6,042 nucleotides of DNA from Bacteroidota bacterium (GCA_017428585.1 JAFRQN010000254.1:1-6042); one strand, 5' to 3'. Counted from the first letter of the stretch, positions 1 to 6,042 are shown. Numbers and translations are program-made. The notes: a model not told the origin generated them from the sequence alone.

Positions 1-967
1 AAGGAGGTATTTTATCTAATTTTAATGCTTTACGTTTGATTTCTGCCCATCTGTGCAAAGTAGATACGTTATCTTGTACTGTTTTAATTAAGTTATTAAA
101 AACAGAAACAGGAATATTATTTTCATAAAGAGCAGATTCAAGAGGAGAATTAAAATGACGAATATCAGCAAGAGCTACTCTTGTAGCTACTCTGCCATTA
201 AATAGTGAAGCATAAGTGTTTATAACTTGTTCATATCCTTTGTAAATACCCTTATAAACATTCTTTCTATATTCTCTATCAGTAGAATATAAAGCAGAAC
301 GATATCTTCCATGAGATAATTGAACATCATTACCTTTAGAATCTTTTACAGTCCCCAATGGCAATTCTGAATCATTTAATACACCATAAGTTTTATTTGG
401 AATGCTAATAACTGTTCCTAAATTAGCTAATACGCTTTCTGCCTCTGCTGATAAAGTATGAGGTTTCATTCTAAATGCTTGTTCTAAATAGAATTTATAT
501 CCTTGTAATTCTTTTTCTTCTTTTATAAATTTTTCTATTTTAGAATAATCTACAGCAAGCAATTCCGGTGAGAAGAAAGCAGTTACAGCTGAAATATCAC
601 TTGATAATTTTTTTACTCTATCAACTAAAATTTGATTTTCACCATTGCTAACATCAGTATCAGCAAGCAATGAAGCATACATATAGAGTCGTGAAAAACG
701 TCTCCAAATTTCATTGTATTCTTTTATTGATTTTAACAAACTTTTTGCATTCTTTGTTACTTGACCTTGATTTTTGGTAAAAGTTTTTGATAAGTTTGCT
801 ACATCAGTGAAATCTTTTTCAAAATCGGATTTACTTTTGTATAAATCAGCTAAGTTCCATTTATACTTATCATCAATTTGCTCACGTGATGGTAATTCTT
901 GAGCATTAACCATTGTTGTAATTCCCATTACAAATAATAAAATTAAAAAATAAAATTTTTTAGACAT
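1..967 (-). CDS. pepF: Exported oligoendopeptidase F (M3 peptidase family), N-terminal part only
   Basis: The frame opens at ATG 967 and runs off the left edge after 322 complete codons, so about half of a usual ~600-residue PepF is visible. Residues 1-22 form a signal peptide: Lys-Lys, a hydrophobic stretch at 5-20, then Val-Asn-Ala before Gln23. The mature protein begins with the PepF-type LPSRE...YKWNLADLY segment (25-43). It continues with the helical N-terminal domain, including PHTLSAEAE (169-177), and the ENNIPVSVF...LIKTVQDN region (282-300), all typical of the family. PepF is a zinc metallopeptidase that cleaves short peptides. The HExxH zinc site is C-terminal and lies outside the window, so activity cannot be judged. 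Well-known PepF enzymes are cytoplasmic; this one should act outside the inner membrane. An AGGA ribosome site (975-978) sits 7 bases before the ATG. The HAD gene ends 62 bases upstream on the same strand with no hairpin between, so read-through is possible. The symbol is by family resemblance. Confidence 0.88.
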   Translation of the reverse strand, partial: MSKKFYFLILLFVMGITTMVNAQELPSREQIDDKYKWNLADLYKSKSDFEKDFTDVANLSKTFTKNQGQVTKNAKSLLKSIKEYNEIWRRFSRLYMYASLLADTDVSNGENQILVDRVKKLSSDISAVTAFFSPELLAVDYSKIEKFIKEEKELQGYKFYLEQAFRMKPHTLSAEAESVLANLGTVISIPNKTYGVLNDSELPLGTVKDSKGNDVQLSHGRYRSALYSTDREYRKNVYKGIYKGYEQVINTYASLFNGRVATRVALADIRHFNSPLESALYENNIPVSVFNNLIKTVQDNVSTLHRWAEIKRKALKLDKIPP

Positions 968-974
968 TATAAAA

Positions 975-978
975 TCCT
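975..978 (-). promoter_or_regulatory. Ribosome binding site of the oligoendopeptidase F gene
   Basis: AGGA on the minus strand lies 7 bases before ATG 967. It is one of only two clear Shine-Dalgarno matches in the window and it supports this ATG as the start, which also gives a complete signal peptide. Confidence 0.6.
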
Positions 979-1029
979 AATAAATTTAGTTTAATTAAAA
1001 TATTATATTTTTATGTATTCCAATTATAT

Positions 1030-1767
1030 TTATTTTAATAAATAATTTTCTATTTCCAGCCAACTATCGGTCATAAATTCTGCACGAGTTGTTTCTGAAG
1101 CATATTGTTTCAAAAATAAAGACCTATCACCACAATACTTTATAGCACGCATACCAATATCTCTTGCTCCACAAATATCAGTACGTTCTATATCACCTAT
1201 ATGCAATGCTTCTTCTGGAGTACAATCCAATTCCTTTAAAACTGTCTCAAAAGCCTTAGGATGCGGCTTAGCAACACCTGTTTCATCAGAAAAACTAAAA
1301 GATGAAAAATATTTAAGTATATCGACAGTATCCATTAATTCTCTCATAACTACACCTGGACTAAATCCAGTATCAGATACAATCGCTAATTTGTATTTTT
1401 GGCTTAATTTACATAATACATCTTTTGCATTAGGCAATAAATTAGGTGGAAAATAAATAATAGATTTTTCGAAAAATTTGACAATATAATCTATTGCTTT
1501 AGGATTTTTATCAAAATTCATTTCATTCCAAACAAAATTGATTAATTCCTCAGCATTAGGCGTTCTGAACTCTGTTTCCCAAATCATAGAATAATACTGC
1601 CAAGAACGTCTTACAACCTCATCAAATTTATTAAAGTCTATTTCAAACTCTAAATCTTTTAAGGTAGAAAGAAGCACTTTCAATCTGGCATCATTTCTAA
1701 TATTCCCGTCATGAGAATCGAATAATGTATTCCAAAAATCTACTGTAATAACTTTTATATTTTCCAT
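1030..1767 (-). CDS. HAD-superfamily hydrolase with a Trp in place of the second motif-I Asp
   Basis: This is a 245-residue protein of usual length for a HAD hydrolase with a small helical (C1) cap. Motif I is VDFWNTL, with nucleophile Asp10. Motif II is IVSDTG, with Ser131. Motif III is GVAKPHP, with Lys167. Motif IV is IGDIERTD, with Asp192 and Asp197. Residues about 16-105 form the cap. HAD enzymes form an aspartyl intermediate on the first motif-I Asp, mostly to hydrolyse phosphate esters, in the cytoplasm. Here the second Asp (general acid/base in phosphatases) is Trp12. Haloacid dehalogenases also lack it, with Tyr at this place, so phosphatase activity is not assured; the substrate is unknown. 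ATG 1767 is the only Met before motif I. It has no Shine-Dalgarno. A likely promoter lies 28-56 bases upstream, after the terminator of the preceding gene, so it probably starts its own transcript, perhaps continuing into pepF. Confidence 0.87.
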   Translation of the reverse strand: MENIKVITVDFWNTLFDSHDGNIRNDARLKVLLSTLKDLEFEIDFNKFDEVVRRSWQYYSMIWETEFRTPNAEELINFVWNEMNFDKNPKAIDYIVKFFEKSIIYFPPNLLPNAKDVLCKLSQKYKLAIVSDTGFSPGVVMRELMDTVDILKYFSSFSFSDETGVAKPHPKAFETVLKELDCTPEEALHIGDIERTDICGARDIGMRAIKYCGDRSLFLKQYASETTRAEFMTDSWLEIENYLLK

Positions 1768-1794
1768 TTAAATATCATATTATTAAGAAAAATA

Positions 1795-1823
1795 AATATA
1801 ATACTTTTTTATAAATATTACAA
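1795..1823 (-). promoter_or_regulatory. Predicted sigma70-type promoter of the HAD hydrolase gene
   Basis: On the minus strand a TTGTAA -35 box (1818-1823) and a TATATT -10 box (1795-1800) are separated by exactly 17 bases. Transcription would start near 1788, giving a leader of about 20 bases. The place, between the upstream terminator and the HAD start, is what one expects. In DNA this A/T-rich such matches also arise by chance. If the host is from the Bacteroidota side, the same site can be read as TTTG, 20 bases, then TATATTTA, close to that group's -33/-7 pattern. Confidence 0.4.
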
Positions 1824-1833
1824 ACATTTTTAA

Positions 1834-1874
1834 TTTTAAAACAAAAAGGAAGAAAGTATAACTTTCTTCCTTTT
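1834..1874 (-). terminator. Rho-independent terminator after the DUF3467 gene
   Basis: A perfect 14-bp inverted repeat (arms 1844-1857 and 1861-1874) encloses the 3-base loop ATA at 1858-1860. On the minus strand it is followed by TTTTTGTTTT (1834-1843), a good U-tract. It lies 24 bases after the DUF3467 stop codon, so it ends the TPR/DUF3467 transcript and separates it from the HAD gene. The plus-strand reading also gives a short T-run, but no plus-strand gene lies upstream. Confidence 0.85.
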
Positions 1875-1898
1875 ATGATATATTTACATACAATATAA

Positions 1899-2210
1899 TT
1901 AATTTGGCAATCCTGAAAAACCAGGATCATTTGGCATATTGCCGCTCATTTCTATTGTACCATTGTTGCTCTCATATTTTACAATATTATCTACAAGTGC
2001 ATTGCTAAATAATTTTGCATGTTGAGGAGTCATTATTACTCTTGCATGTACTTTAGCTTTTGGAACACCTGGTAATATTCTTGTAAAATCAATAATAAAT
2101 TCAGCTTGAGAATGAGATATAATAGCTAAATTAGAATATATACCTTCTGCTGTTTTCTCATCCAATTCTATACTTATTTGTTGAGGAGCTTTTTCGTCTT
2201 TTTTTTCCAT
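1899..2210 (-). CDS. DUF3467 family protein
   Basis: This is a 103-residue soluble protein with no signal peptide or membrane segment. Its central part matches my knowledge of the DUF3467 family: GIYSNLAII (23-31), EFIIDF (37-42), PGVPKAKV (47-54), RVIMTPQHAK (57-66) and a KYE at 78-80. These are the most conserved blocks, in the usual order and at the usual length. The family's biochemical role is not known to me, so none is assigned. The first 11 residues are charged, and the last ~20 (Gly/Asn/Pro-rich) look disordered. It is likely cytoplasmic. The gene begins 26 bases after the TPR lipoprotein gene with no promoter or hairpin between, so it is probably co-transcribed, and it ends the operon at the hairpin 1844-1874. 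ATG 2210 has an A-rich leader without a Shine-Dalgarno; it is chosen because it precedes the whole domain. Confidence 0.85.
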   Translation of the reverse strand: MEKKDEKAPQQISIELDEKTAEGIYSNLAIISHSQAEFIIDFTRILPGVPKAKVHARVIMTPQHAKLFSNALVDNIVKYESNNGTIEMSGNMPNDPGFSGLPN

Positions 2211-2236
2211 TGTTTATTATTATTTATTTAATGATA

Positions 2237-3739
2237 TTAATTTAATTTCTTTTCTATTTCTGAATATTTTGGATTATTAGTTTGTCCGTATATTTTTAAT
2301 AATTTTAAGTAATAAGCTTCTTTTTTATCTTCTGGAAGGTATTTTTCTAATGCCTCAAGTTTAACTAATGTTTCATCAAACTTGTCTTTTGCACCTTTAC
2401 CAAGAGCAAGATAAATACCACATAAATCACCAATAGCATCTGGATCTTTTGCGAATGTATTAGTTTCTATAGTACGTTCAAAATAAGATGCTGCTTTCTT
2501 TAGTATTGGGAAGTATTCTGTTGTATCAAATGTTTTCATCTTGCCTGCACCGATTAATTCGTTTTGTTTTGTTTGTATCATTGCTGCTTTATTACCATAG
2601 CAAGCAGCAACGTTACGTAAAGCAGCTTCAAAATTAGGATTTAATGAAAGCGCTTTTTCATATTGTTGTATTGCATTGTCAAATTGTTTATTAGTCATAT
2701 AAACATCGCCAAGCTGCGCTAAAAATATAGGATTAGAAGGATTCTTCTTTACATTTTCATTTATAGCATTTATTGCTTCTTCTGGCTTGCCTAATTCTTG
2801 ATATAATGTTACTATTGCTGAATTAGCATTATCATCAAGTGGTGATACGCTGGTTACCATCTTAAAATATTCCAATGATTTTGCTCTATCTTTTTTAACA
2901 TTATAATATAATGAAGCTAATGAAGATATAGGTTGAGTAAAGTTGCTTGGAACAATTTCTCTTTCACCTTCTAAAATATTTGTTGGAGGATCATAGCTCC
3001 AGCTTTCTATAGTAAATTTTCCATTTTCAGTCATTGAGTAAACAAATAAGTCTTTGCCGCTCTTTGTTACATATTTTTCCAATACAGTAGAATCACCCTT
3101 GCTTGTTTTGCTTCCACGTATAAATTTAGCTGCTCCTATTGATGATAATACTTCTCTATCAGCACCAATAAAGAAATTATATTTCTTTGCTATATCTATA
3201 GATGGTTGCAATTTATCTACGTATGTTTCGTATGCTTTCATAGCAGCTTCAGTATTATCTGTAATTTCATTTGCTAAACCTATCATTATGTATGATTCTA
3301 AAAAATTAGGTCTTACAGTTGTAGCAGCAGTATAAATTTGTGAAGCAGCTATTAAATTACTTTTATCTTTTGTTTGATTATATTTACCAAAAGCTTCTTC
3401 ACCTTGTTGCAATAAAGCTTTAAAAACTTCAAATTTAAATTGTTTTGGCTTATCTTTTAATTTTGCATCTTTAGCAACTAATGGTTCTGCTTGATCCATA
3501 TAGTTTATAGCTTCTTGTACTTTTCCAGCACCTAAATTTAGTTCTGCTAATAAAATATACGCTTCCCCATTCTTTGGATTCTTTTCAATTTCTTTGTTTA
3601 AATTCTCAATTGCTTTGTCTATTTCACCACTTTTAATAGCTACTTTAGCTGTTGTCATTTCACGAGATGCACATTGAAAACCTTGTAATGCTATTGTTGC
3701 TATTATAAGTATTGCAATTAATTTAATGTAATGTTTCAA
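2237..3739 (-). CDS. TPR-repeat lipoprotein with Gln-Cys-Ala-Ser lipid-attachment region
   Basis: Starting at TTG 3739 the protein has 500 residues. Residues 1-22 are a lipoprotein-like signal (Lys-His-Tyr, then a hydrophobic run) ending at Cys23. The residues before the Cys (Gly-Phe-Gln) are not a classic lipobox. TPR-like helix pairs cover about 28-95 and 125-180. A non-TPR, strand-rich insert follows at about 185-270 (DLFVYSM, GKFTIESWSY). TPRs resume at about 275-370; the clearest is 337-368, with GDVYMTNKQFDNAIQQYEKA and a closing NP. A looser helical tail runs to 500. TPR arrays bind protein partners, so a scaffold in the cell envelope is the likely role; no enzyme motif is seen. It is followed after 26 bases by the DUF3467 gene, probably one operon. 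The frame extends to a TTG at 3751, but that codon overlaps the Shine-Dalgarno of the inner TTG, so the shorter start is preferred. Confidence 0.85.
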   Translation of the reverse strand: MKHYIKLIAILIIATIALQGFQCASREMTTAKVAIKSGEIDKAIENLNKEIEKNPKNGEAYILLAELNLGAGKVQEAINYMDQAEPLVAKDAKLKDKPKQFKFEVFKALLQQGEEAFGKYNQTKDKSNLIAASQIYTAATTVRPNFLESYIMIGLANEITDNTEAAMKAYETYVDKLQPSIDIAKKYNFFIGADREVLSSIGAAKFIRGSKTSKGDSTVLEKYVTKSGKDLFVYSMTENGKFTIESWSYDPPTNILEGEREIVPSNFTQPISSLASLYYNVKKDRAKSLEYFKMVTSVSPLDDNANSAIVTLYQELGKPEEAINAINENVKKNPSNPIFLAQLGDVYMTNKQFDNAIQQYEKALSLNPNFEAALRNVAACYGNKAAMIQTKQNELIGAGKMKTFDTTEYFPILKKAASYFERTIETNTFAKDPDAIGDLCGIYLALGKGAKDKFDETLVKLEALEKYLPEDKKEAYYLKLLKIYGQTNNPKYSEIEKKLN

Positions 3740-3749
3740 GATTAACCTC
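3737..3749 (-). promoter_or_regulatory. Ribosome binding site and TTG start that set the TPR lipoprotein start
   Basis: On the minus strand GAGG (3746-3749) is followed by 6 bases and then TTG (3737-3739). The alternative TTG at 3749-3751 shares its G with this GAGG and has no ribosome site of its own. The inner start gives Met-Lys-His-Tyr, a normal positively charged signal-peptide beginning. Confidence 0.65.
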
Positions 3750-3857
3750 AAAAATTTTAATTTATAAAAAATTTAATTTATTCTTAATTACTACTATTAT
3801 TTATTCTTTTGATATAAAAAAAATATTATAATGAAATATAGAACAAAATAATTTTCT

Positions 3858-3885
3858 AATATACATCTTTAAAATTAAAAATCAA
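3858..3885 (-). promoter_or_regulatory. Weak candidate promoter of the TPR lipoprotein/DUF3467 operon
   Basis: On the minus strand TTGATT (3880-3885) and TATATT (3858-3863) are separated by 16 bases. The leader would be about 110 bases. The match is fair, but the surroundings are nearly all A/T, so chance is a real explanation. Confidence 0.22.
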
Positions 3886-3946
3886 AATAATTTTATTGCT
3901 TGAACCTTTCATTATTATTATTAACTATATTAATTTATTATAAATT

Positions 3947-3978
3947 ACATAAAAATACAACTCAACATAAAAATACAA
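3947..3978 (+). repeat. Tandem pair of 14-base direct repeats
   Basis: ACATAAAAATACAA occurs at 3947-3960 and exactly again at 3965-3978, with the 4-base spacer CTCA. The copies are 18 bases apart start to start, so a bound protein pair would be turned by about 1.7 helix turns. They lie in the divergent intergenic region, 208 bases from the lipoprotein start and 124 from the membrane-protein start. A regulator site is possible; low sequence complexity makes this uncertain. Confidence 0.55.
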
Positions 3979-4101
3979 TCATTTTTTCATCATCTAAAAA
4001 AAATTAAATTAATTTTGAAACAGTACCGTTAATAATAGCGTAATAATTGAATATCTTAATATAGATTAAAAAAATAACATAGAACATACTTATTATAATT
4101 T

Positions 4102-4413
4102 ATGCATGTATTATTTGAAACTTTACCTTATTTAATTGTTTTTATTTTCTTTATAATTCCTTTTATTACTTTGTTAATAATAAGAAAAAAGAAAGGTTCT
4201 TTTTTTAAATTTACCAAATACGTTAATATATTTTTTTATATTATTTTATTTTTATCTTTTCTTATAGAATATATTGTTAAAGACAGTACTTCTATATTTG
4301 CTCAATTTCTACAGCAGGCAAACAATATAATGCCGATTATAACTATTTTCGTTGCTGCCTTTGATATAACAAGTATATGTATTGCAATATTCAGCAAACG
4401 CTATAAAATATAA
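4102..4413 (+). CDS. Small three-helix membrane protein of unknown function
   Basis: This is the only plus-strand gene, 103 residues long. I do not recognise a family. Three hydrophobic segments span about 7-27, 39-59 and 76-96. The basic loop RKKKGSFFKFTK (28-39) after helix 1 and the KRYK tail (99-102) suggest those parts face the cytoplasm by the positive-inside rule. A short loop (KDSTS, 60-64) lies on the other side. ATG 4102 is the first possible start because an in-frame TAA lies two codons before it; no Shine-Dalgarno is visible. A/T-rich DNA can produce hydrophobic open frames by chance, so the call is moderate. In its favour, the base composition is less A/T-biased than the spacer before it, especially after 4260, and a terminator follows 27 bases after the stop. 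It converges on the GH2-like gene. Confidence 0.58.
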   Translation: MHVLFETLPYLIVFIFFIIPFITLLIIRKKKGSFFKFTKYVNIFFYIILFLSFLIEYIVKDSTSIFAQFLQQANNIMPIITIFVAAFDITSICIAIFSKRYKI

Positions 4414-4440
4414 AGAAATTCAATTATTCTAAAATAAATA

Positions 4441-4477
4441 AAAAAAAGATACAATTTATTAATTGTATCTTTTTTTT
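4441..4477. terminator. Bidirectional rho-independent terminator
   Basis: A perfect 16-bp inverted repeat (arms 4441-4456 and 4461-4476) encloses the loop TATT. The outer arms are runs of A and T, so each strand ends in a run of about eight T. It lies 27 bases after the stop of the plus-strand membrane gene and 26 bases after the stop of the minus-strand GH2-like gene, and so can end both. Only two G-C pairs are present, which makes it weaker in the stem than the 1844-1874 hairpin. Confidence 0.8.
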
Positions 4478-4502
4478 ATAATAATGTTTTGTTCTTTCAA
4501 TA

Positions 4503-6042
4503 CTAAGGAATAGCACGGAAGTAATTAATAAATACTAATACTTCATTAGAGTTTTCATAAAATATAAAAGGCAGCAATACGCATATTGCTATTGCTACGG
4601 TCATAACCATATATATTTTTATAATAGGTTTGTCAAAAACTACCGAAAGAGCTTTCATATATCTAAAGAATACTACTATAAATACTATTAATAGAATTAC
4701 AGTAAAGAAACTTATAAAATTCGGTGATACATTAAGAATCCTTGCAATAAATACTCCAATAGGCAACAATATAATATAAGGTAATGCAGACCATATAGTA
4801 ATTGTAAAAGATTTATCAAAATGAACATTTGTTTTGACAAATTTAGAAATAATAGAAACTATTGCTGATATGATTACAAAATGTAAAAATACTAAAACAA
4901 TCAATAAAAGCAAGAGTACTATAGGATGCCAAGCTGATATAAATATTACATTTAGAACATCTTTATATGGAAATAAAGTTGTAAACAAATAATTGTATTC
5001 AATATTATATCTTAATGATATCACTATAGATGCTAAACATAAAGCAAAAGACACAGATATAATAAATCCTAAAAGAACAGTTTGAGATAAAGATAAAATT
5101 CTATTATCCCTTATATCAGCATAGAAATTATATGGCCGCAAAAAAGCTCTCACTACATATTCTCTAAATCTTCTATATCTATTTAACATAAATGCCATTA
5201 TTGCAGTGAAAAGAAGACCTACTATAATATAAGAATTTGGAGATTCGCTTTCATAATTGCCAGCATTAAGCAAAGGTACTTTTTCATCATTAAATAACGA
5301 TTTTACAACACTATATGATAATCTATTTACATGATAAACATCTACAAGACCACTGGTTTGTAAAAATTGATTGTAATAATTTAAGGTTAATAGCGGATAT
5401 TCTGTCTCATAATCATTATATGAATTTATCAAAGTTCCTGGTAAATTAATTGACTTCGCATTCGCAATATTATAACAATTTTTAAGGAAATAAGCCTGAT
5501 ATTCAATAGAAGTTCTATCTTTATATCCATTAAAATTACTTGGATTAACAGCACTTGAAATAGAGAAGAATATTGGAATATCTATCATATCATACTTCTC
5601 TTTTAGAGCAGTACTAATATTTTCATAATTAAATTTTTTACCAAATAGATTAATAAACATAAAATCAAATCCATCGGTAGTAAAGTCTTTTTGATATAGA
5701 TTAATATATTTATATTTAAGCAGTTTTGAATTAGAGACAACTTCTGATAAACTGTTTATAAGACCAGCATAAGCTGCTCCTTCTTCAACTTCACTGCCTA
5801 ATCCTATTGCAACAAAAGAAGAAAATTTCTGATAATTATTCAAAAGCTGAACTAATATATTACGACATTTTACAGCCATTTCTTCATTTTTTACAAAACT
5901 ATTTGGTGTATTGTTTAATGGTAAATCAATAAACATTAAAAGACCATATTTATCACATAAATAAGCAAGATATGGATGCGGAGCCTTTGTTAACCTAATA
6001 GCATTTGCACCCAATACTTTTATATTTTTTATATCTTTTTCC
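4503..6042 (-). CDS. GH2-like TIM-barrel domain fused to a six-helix Yip1-like membrane domain, N-terminus missing
   Basis: The frame is open to the right edge; 513 codons are visible, and the TTG at 6014 is an internal Leu, not a start. Counting from the first complete codon, KVLGANAIRLTKAPHPYL (8-25) and YLCDKYGLLMFIDLPL (27-42) are the start of a glycoside hydrolase family 2 barrel. IGLGSE (79-84) aligns with the usual WslgNE, so the acid/base Glu84 may remain. The region where the nucleophile Glu is expected (PIFFSISSAV, 156-165) has none. SIEYQAYFLKNC (178-189) and GLVDVYHVNRLSYSVVKSLF (231-250) resemble the end of GH2 barrels. Six membrane helices follow at about 270-286, 322-342, 373-399, 414-434, 441-459 and 475-494. 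RPYNFYADIRDNRILS (302-317) before helix 2 resembles the entry to Yip1-type domains. The barrel is probably outside the membrane. Catalysis is doubtful; a sugar-binding or sensing role is inference. The hairpin 4441-4477 follows. Confidence 0.75.
   Translation of the reverse strand, partial: EKDIKNIKVLGANAIRLTKAPHPYLAYLCDKYGLLMFIDLPLNNTPNSFVKNEEMAVKCRNILVQLLNNYQKFSSFVAIGLGSEVEEGAAYAGLINSLSEVVSNSKLLKYKYINLYQKDFTTDGFDFMFINLFGKKFNYENISTALKEKYDMIDIPIFFSISSAVNPSNFNGYKDRTSIEYQAYFLKNCYNIANAKSINLPGTLINSYNDYETEYPLLTLNYYNQFLQTSGLVDVYHVNRLSYSVVKSLFNDEKVPLLNAGNYESESPNSYIIVGLLFTAIMAFMLNRYRRFREYVVRAFLRPYNFYADIRDNRILSLSQTVLLGFIISVSFALCLASIVISLRYNIEYNYLFTTLFPYKDVLNVIFISAWHPIVLLLLLIVLVFLHFVIISAIVSIISKFVKTNVHFDKSFTITIWSALPYIILLPIGVFIARILNVSPNFISFFTVILLIVFIVVFFRYMKALSVVFDKPIIKIYMVMTVAIAICVLLPFIFYENSNEVLVFINYFRAIP

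Larger units (their letters stand above)
3740..4101. other. Gene-free A/T-rich divergent intergenic region
   Basis: These 362 bases lie between the TPR lipoprotein gene (leftward) and the small membrane-protein gene (rightward), so they should hold both control regions. No open frame of note, RNA gene or strong hairpin is visible. Contents are a weak leftward promoter candidate (3858-3885), a 12-base repeat CAAAATAATTTT at 3844-3855 and 3883-3894, a 14-base direct repeat at 3947-3960 and 3965-3978, and a slightly GC-richer patch around 4021-4045. No convincing rightward -35/-10 pair was found. Confidence 0.7.

Noticed and set aside
1..8. AAGGAGGT on the plus strand, a perfect Shine-Dalgarno match
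   Set aside because: It is the complement of two Pro codons in the peptidase gene and no plus-strand start with an open frame follows.
1003..1015. TATAAT and TTGGAA elements upstream of pepF
   Set aside because: The TTGGAA and the following TATAAT are only 10 bases apart, too close for a sigma70 promoter; single matches are expected in such A/T-rich DNA.
3054..3335. A 93-codon plus-strand open frame
   Set aside because: It lies wholly antisense to the well-supported TPR lipoprotein gene, has no recognisable domain or ribosome site, and is a shadow of that gene.
3871..3894. Inverted repeat AAAATTA...TAATTTT as a terminator or operator
   Set aside because: The 7-bp stem is made only of A-T pairs with a 10-base loop, so it would be unstable and is likely due to composition.
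4094..4099. TATAAT on the plus strand as the -10 box of the small membrane-protein gene
   Set aside because: It ends 2 bases before the ATG, which would put the transcript start inside the gene, and no -35 box is found at proper distance.
6012..6014. TTG as the start of the GH2-like/membrane gene
   Set aside because: The frame continues upstream without a stop to the window edge (EKDIKNIKV before the Leu), and these residues fit the family. The TTG is an internal leucine and the gene is cut by the window.

Overview
The window is a very A+T-rich bacterial segment, with intergenic stretches that are almost pure A/T. It holds six protein-coding genes and no RNA genes, CRISPR, insertion sequence or phage parts that I can see. 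All genes use the standard code with TAA stops. Five genes lie on the minus strand and one small gene lies on the plus strand. The organism is not certain. A DUF3467 protein, a TPR lipoprotein with a Gln-Cys-Ala-Ser N-terminus, and an exported peptidase whose signal peptide ends in Asn-Ala-Gln together suggest the Bacteroidota/Chlorobi/Ignavibacteria side of bacteria. A low-GC spirochaete such as Brachyspira is the main alternative on base composition. Only two starts have a recognisable Shine-Dalgarno sequence; the other starts have A/T-rich leaders.

Reading the minus strand from right to left: (1) 6042-4503 is the 3' part of a gene for a GH2-like TIM-barrel domain joined to a six-helix, Yip1-like membrane domain; its start lies beyond the right edge. 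It ends at a symmetrical hairpin (4441-4477) that also ends the convergent plus-strand gene. (2) 4102-4413 (+) encodes a small three-helix membrane protein of unknown function. (3) 3740-4101 is a 362-base gene-poor A/T-rich stretch, presumably the divergent control region. (4) 3739-2237 is a TPR lipoprotein gene. It probably starts at a TTG four codons inside the longest open frame. (5) 2210-1899 is a DUF3467 gene, 26 bases downstream of the TPR gene, so the two probably form an operon. It ends at a strong 14-bp hairpin terminator. (6) 1767-1030 is a HAD-superfamily hydrolase gene with its own likely promoter just after that terminator. (7) 967-1 is the first 322 codons of an exported oligoendopeptidase F; its catalytic half lies beyond the left edge.

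These genes do not form one obvious pathway. A cell-envelope theme runs through several: an exported peptidase, a lipoprotein, and two membrane proteins. The TPR lipoprotein/DUF3467 pair is the most likely functional unit. The most unusual gene is the GH2-like/membrane fusion, in which the sugar-hydrolase fold appears to have lost its nucleophile and may act as a binding or sensing domain. I found no convincing new multi-gene system here.
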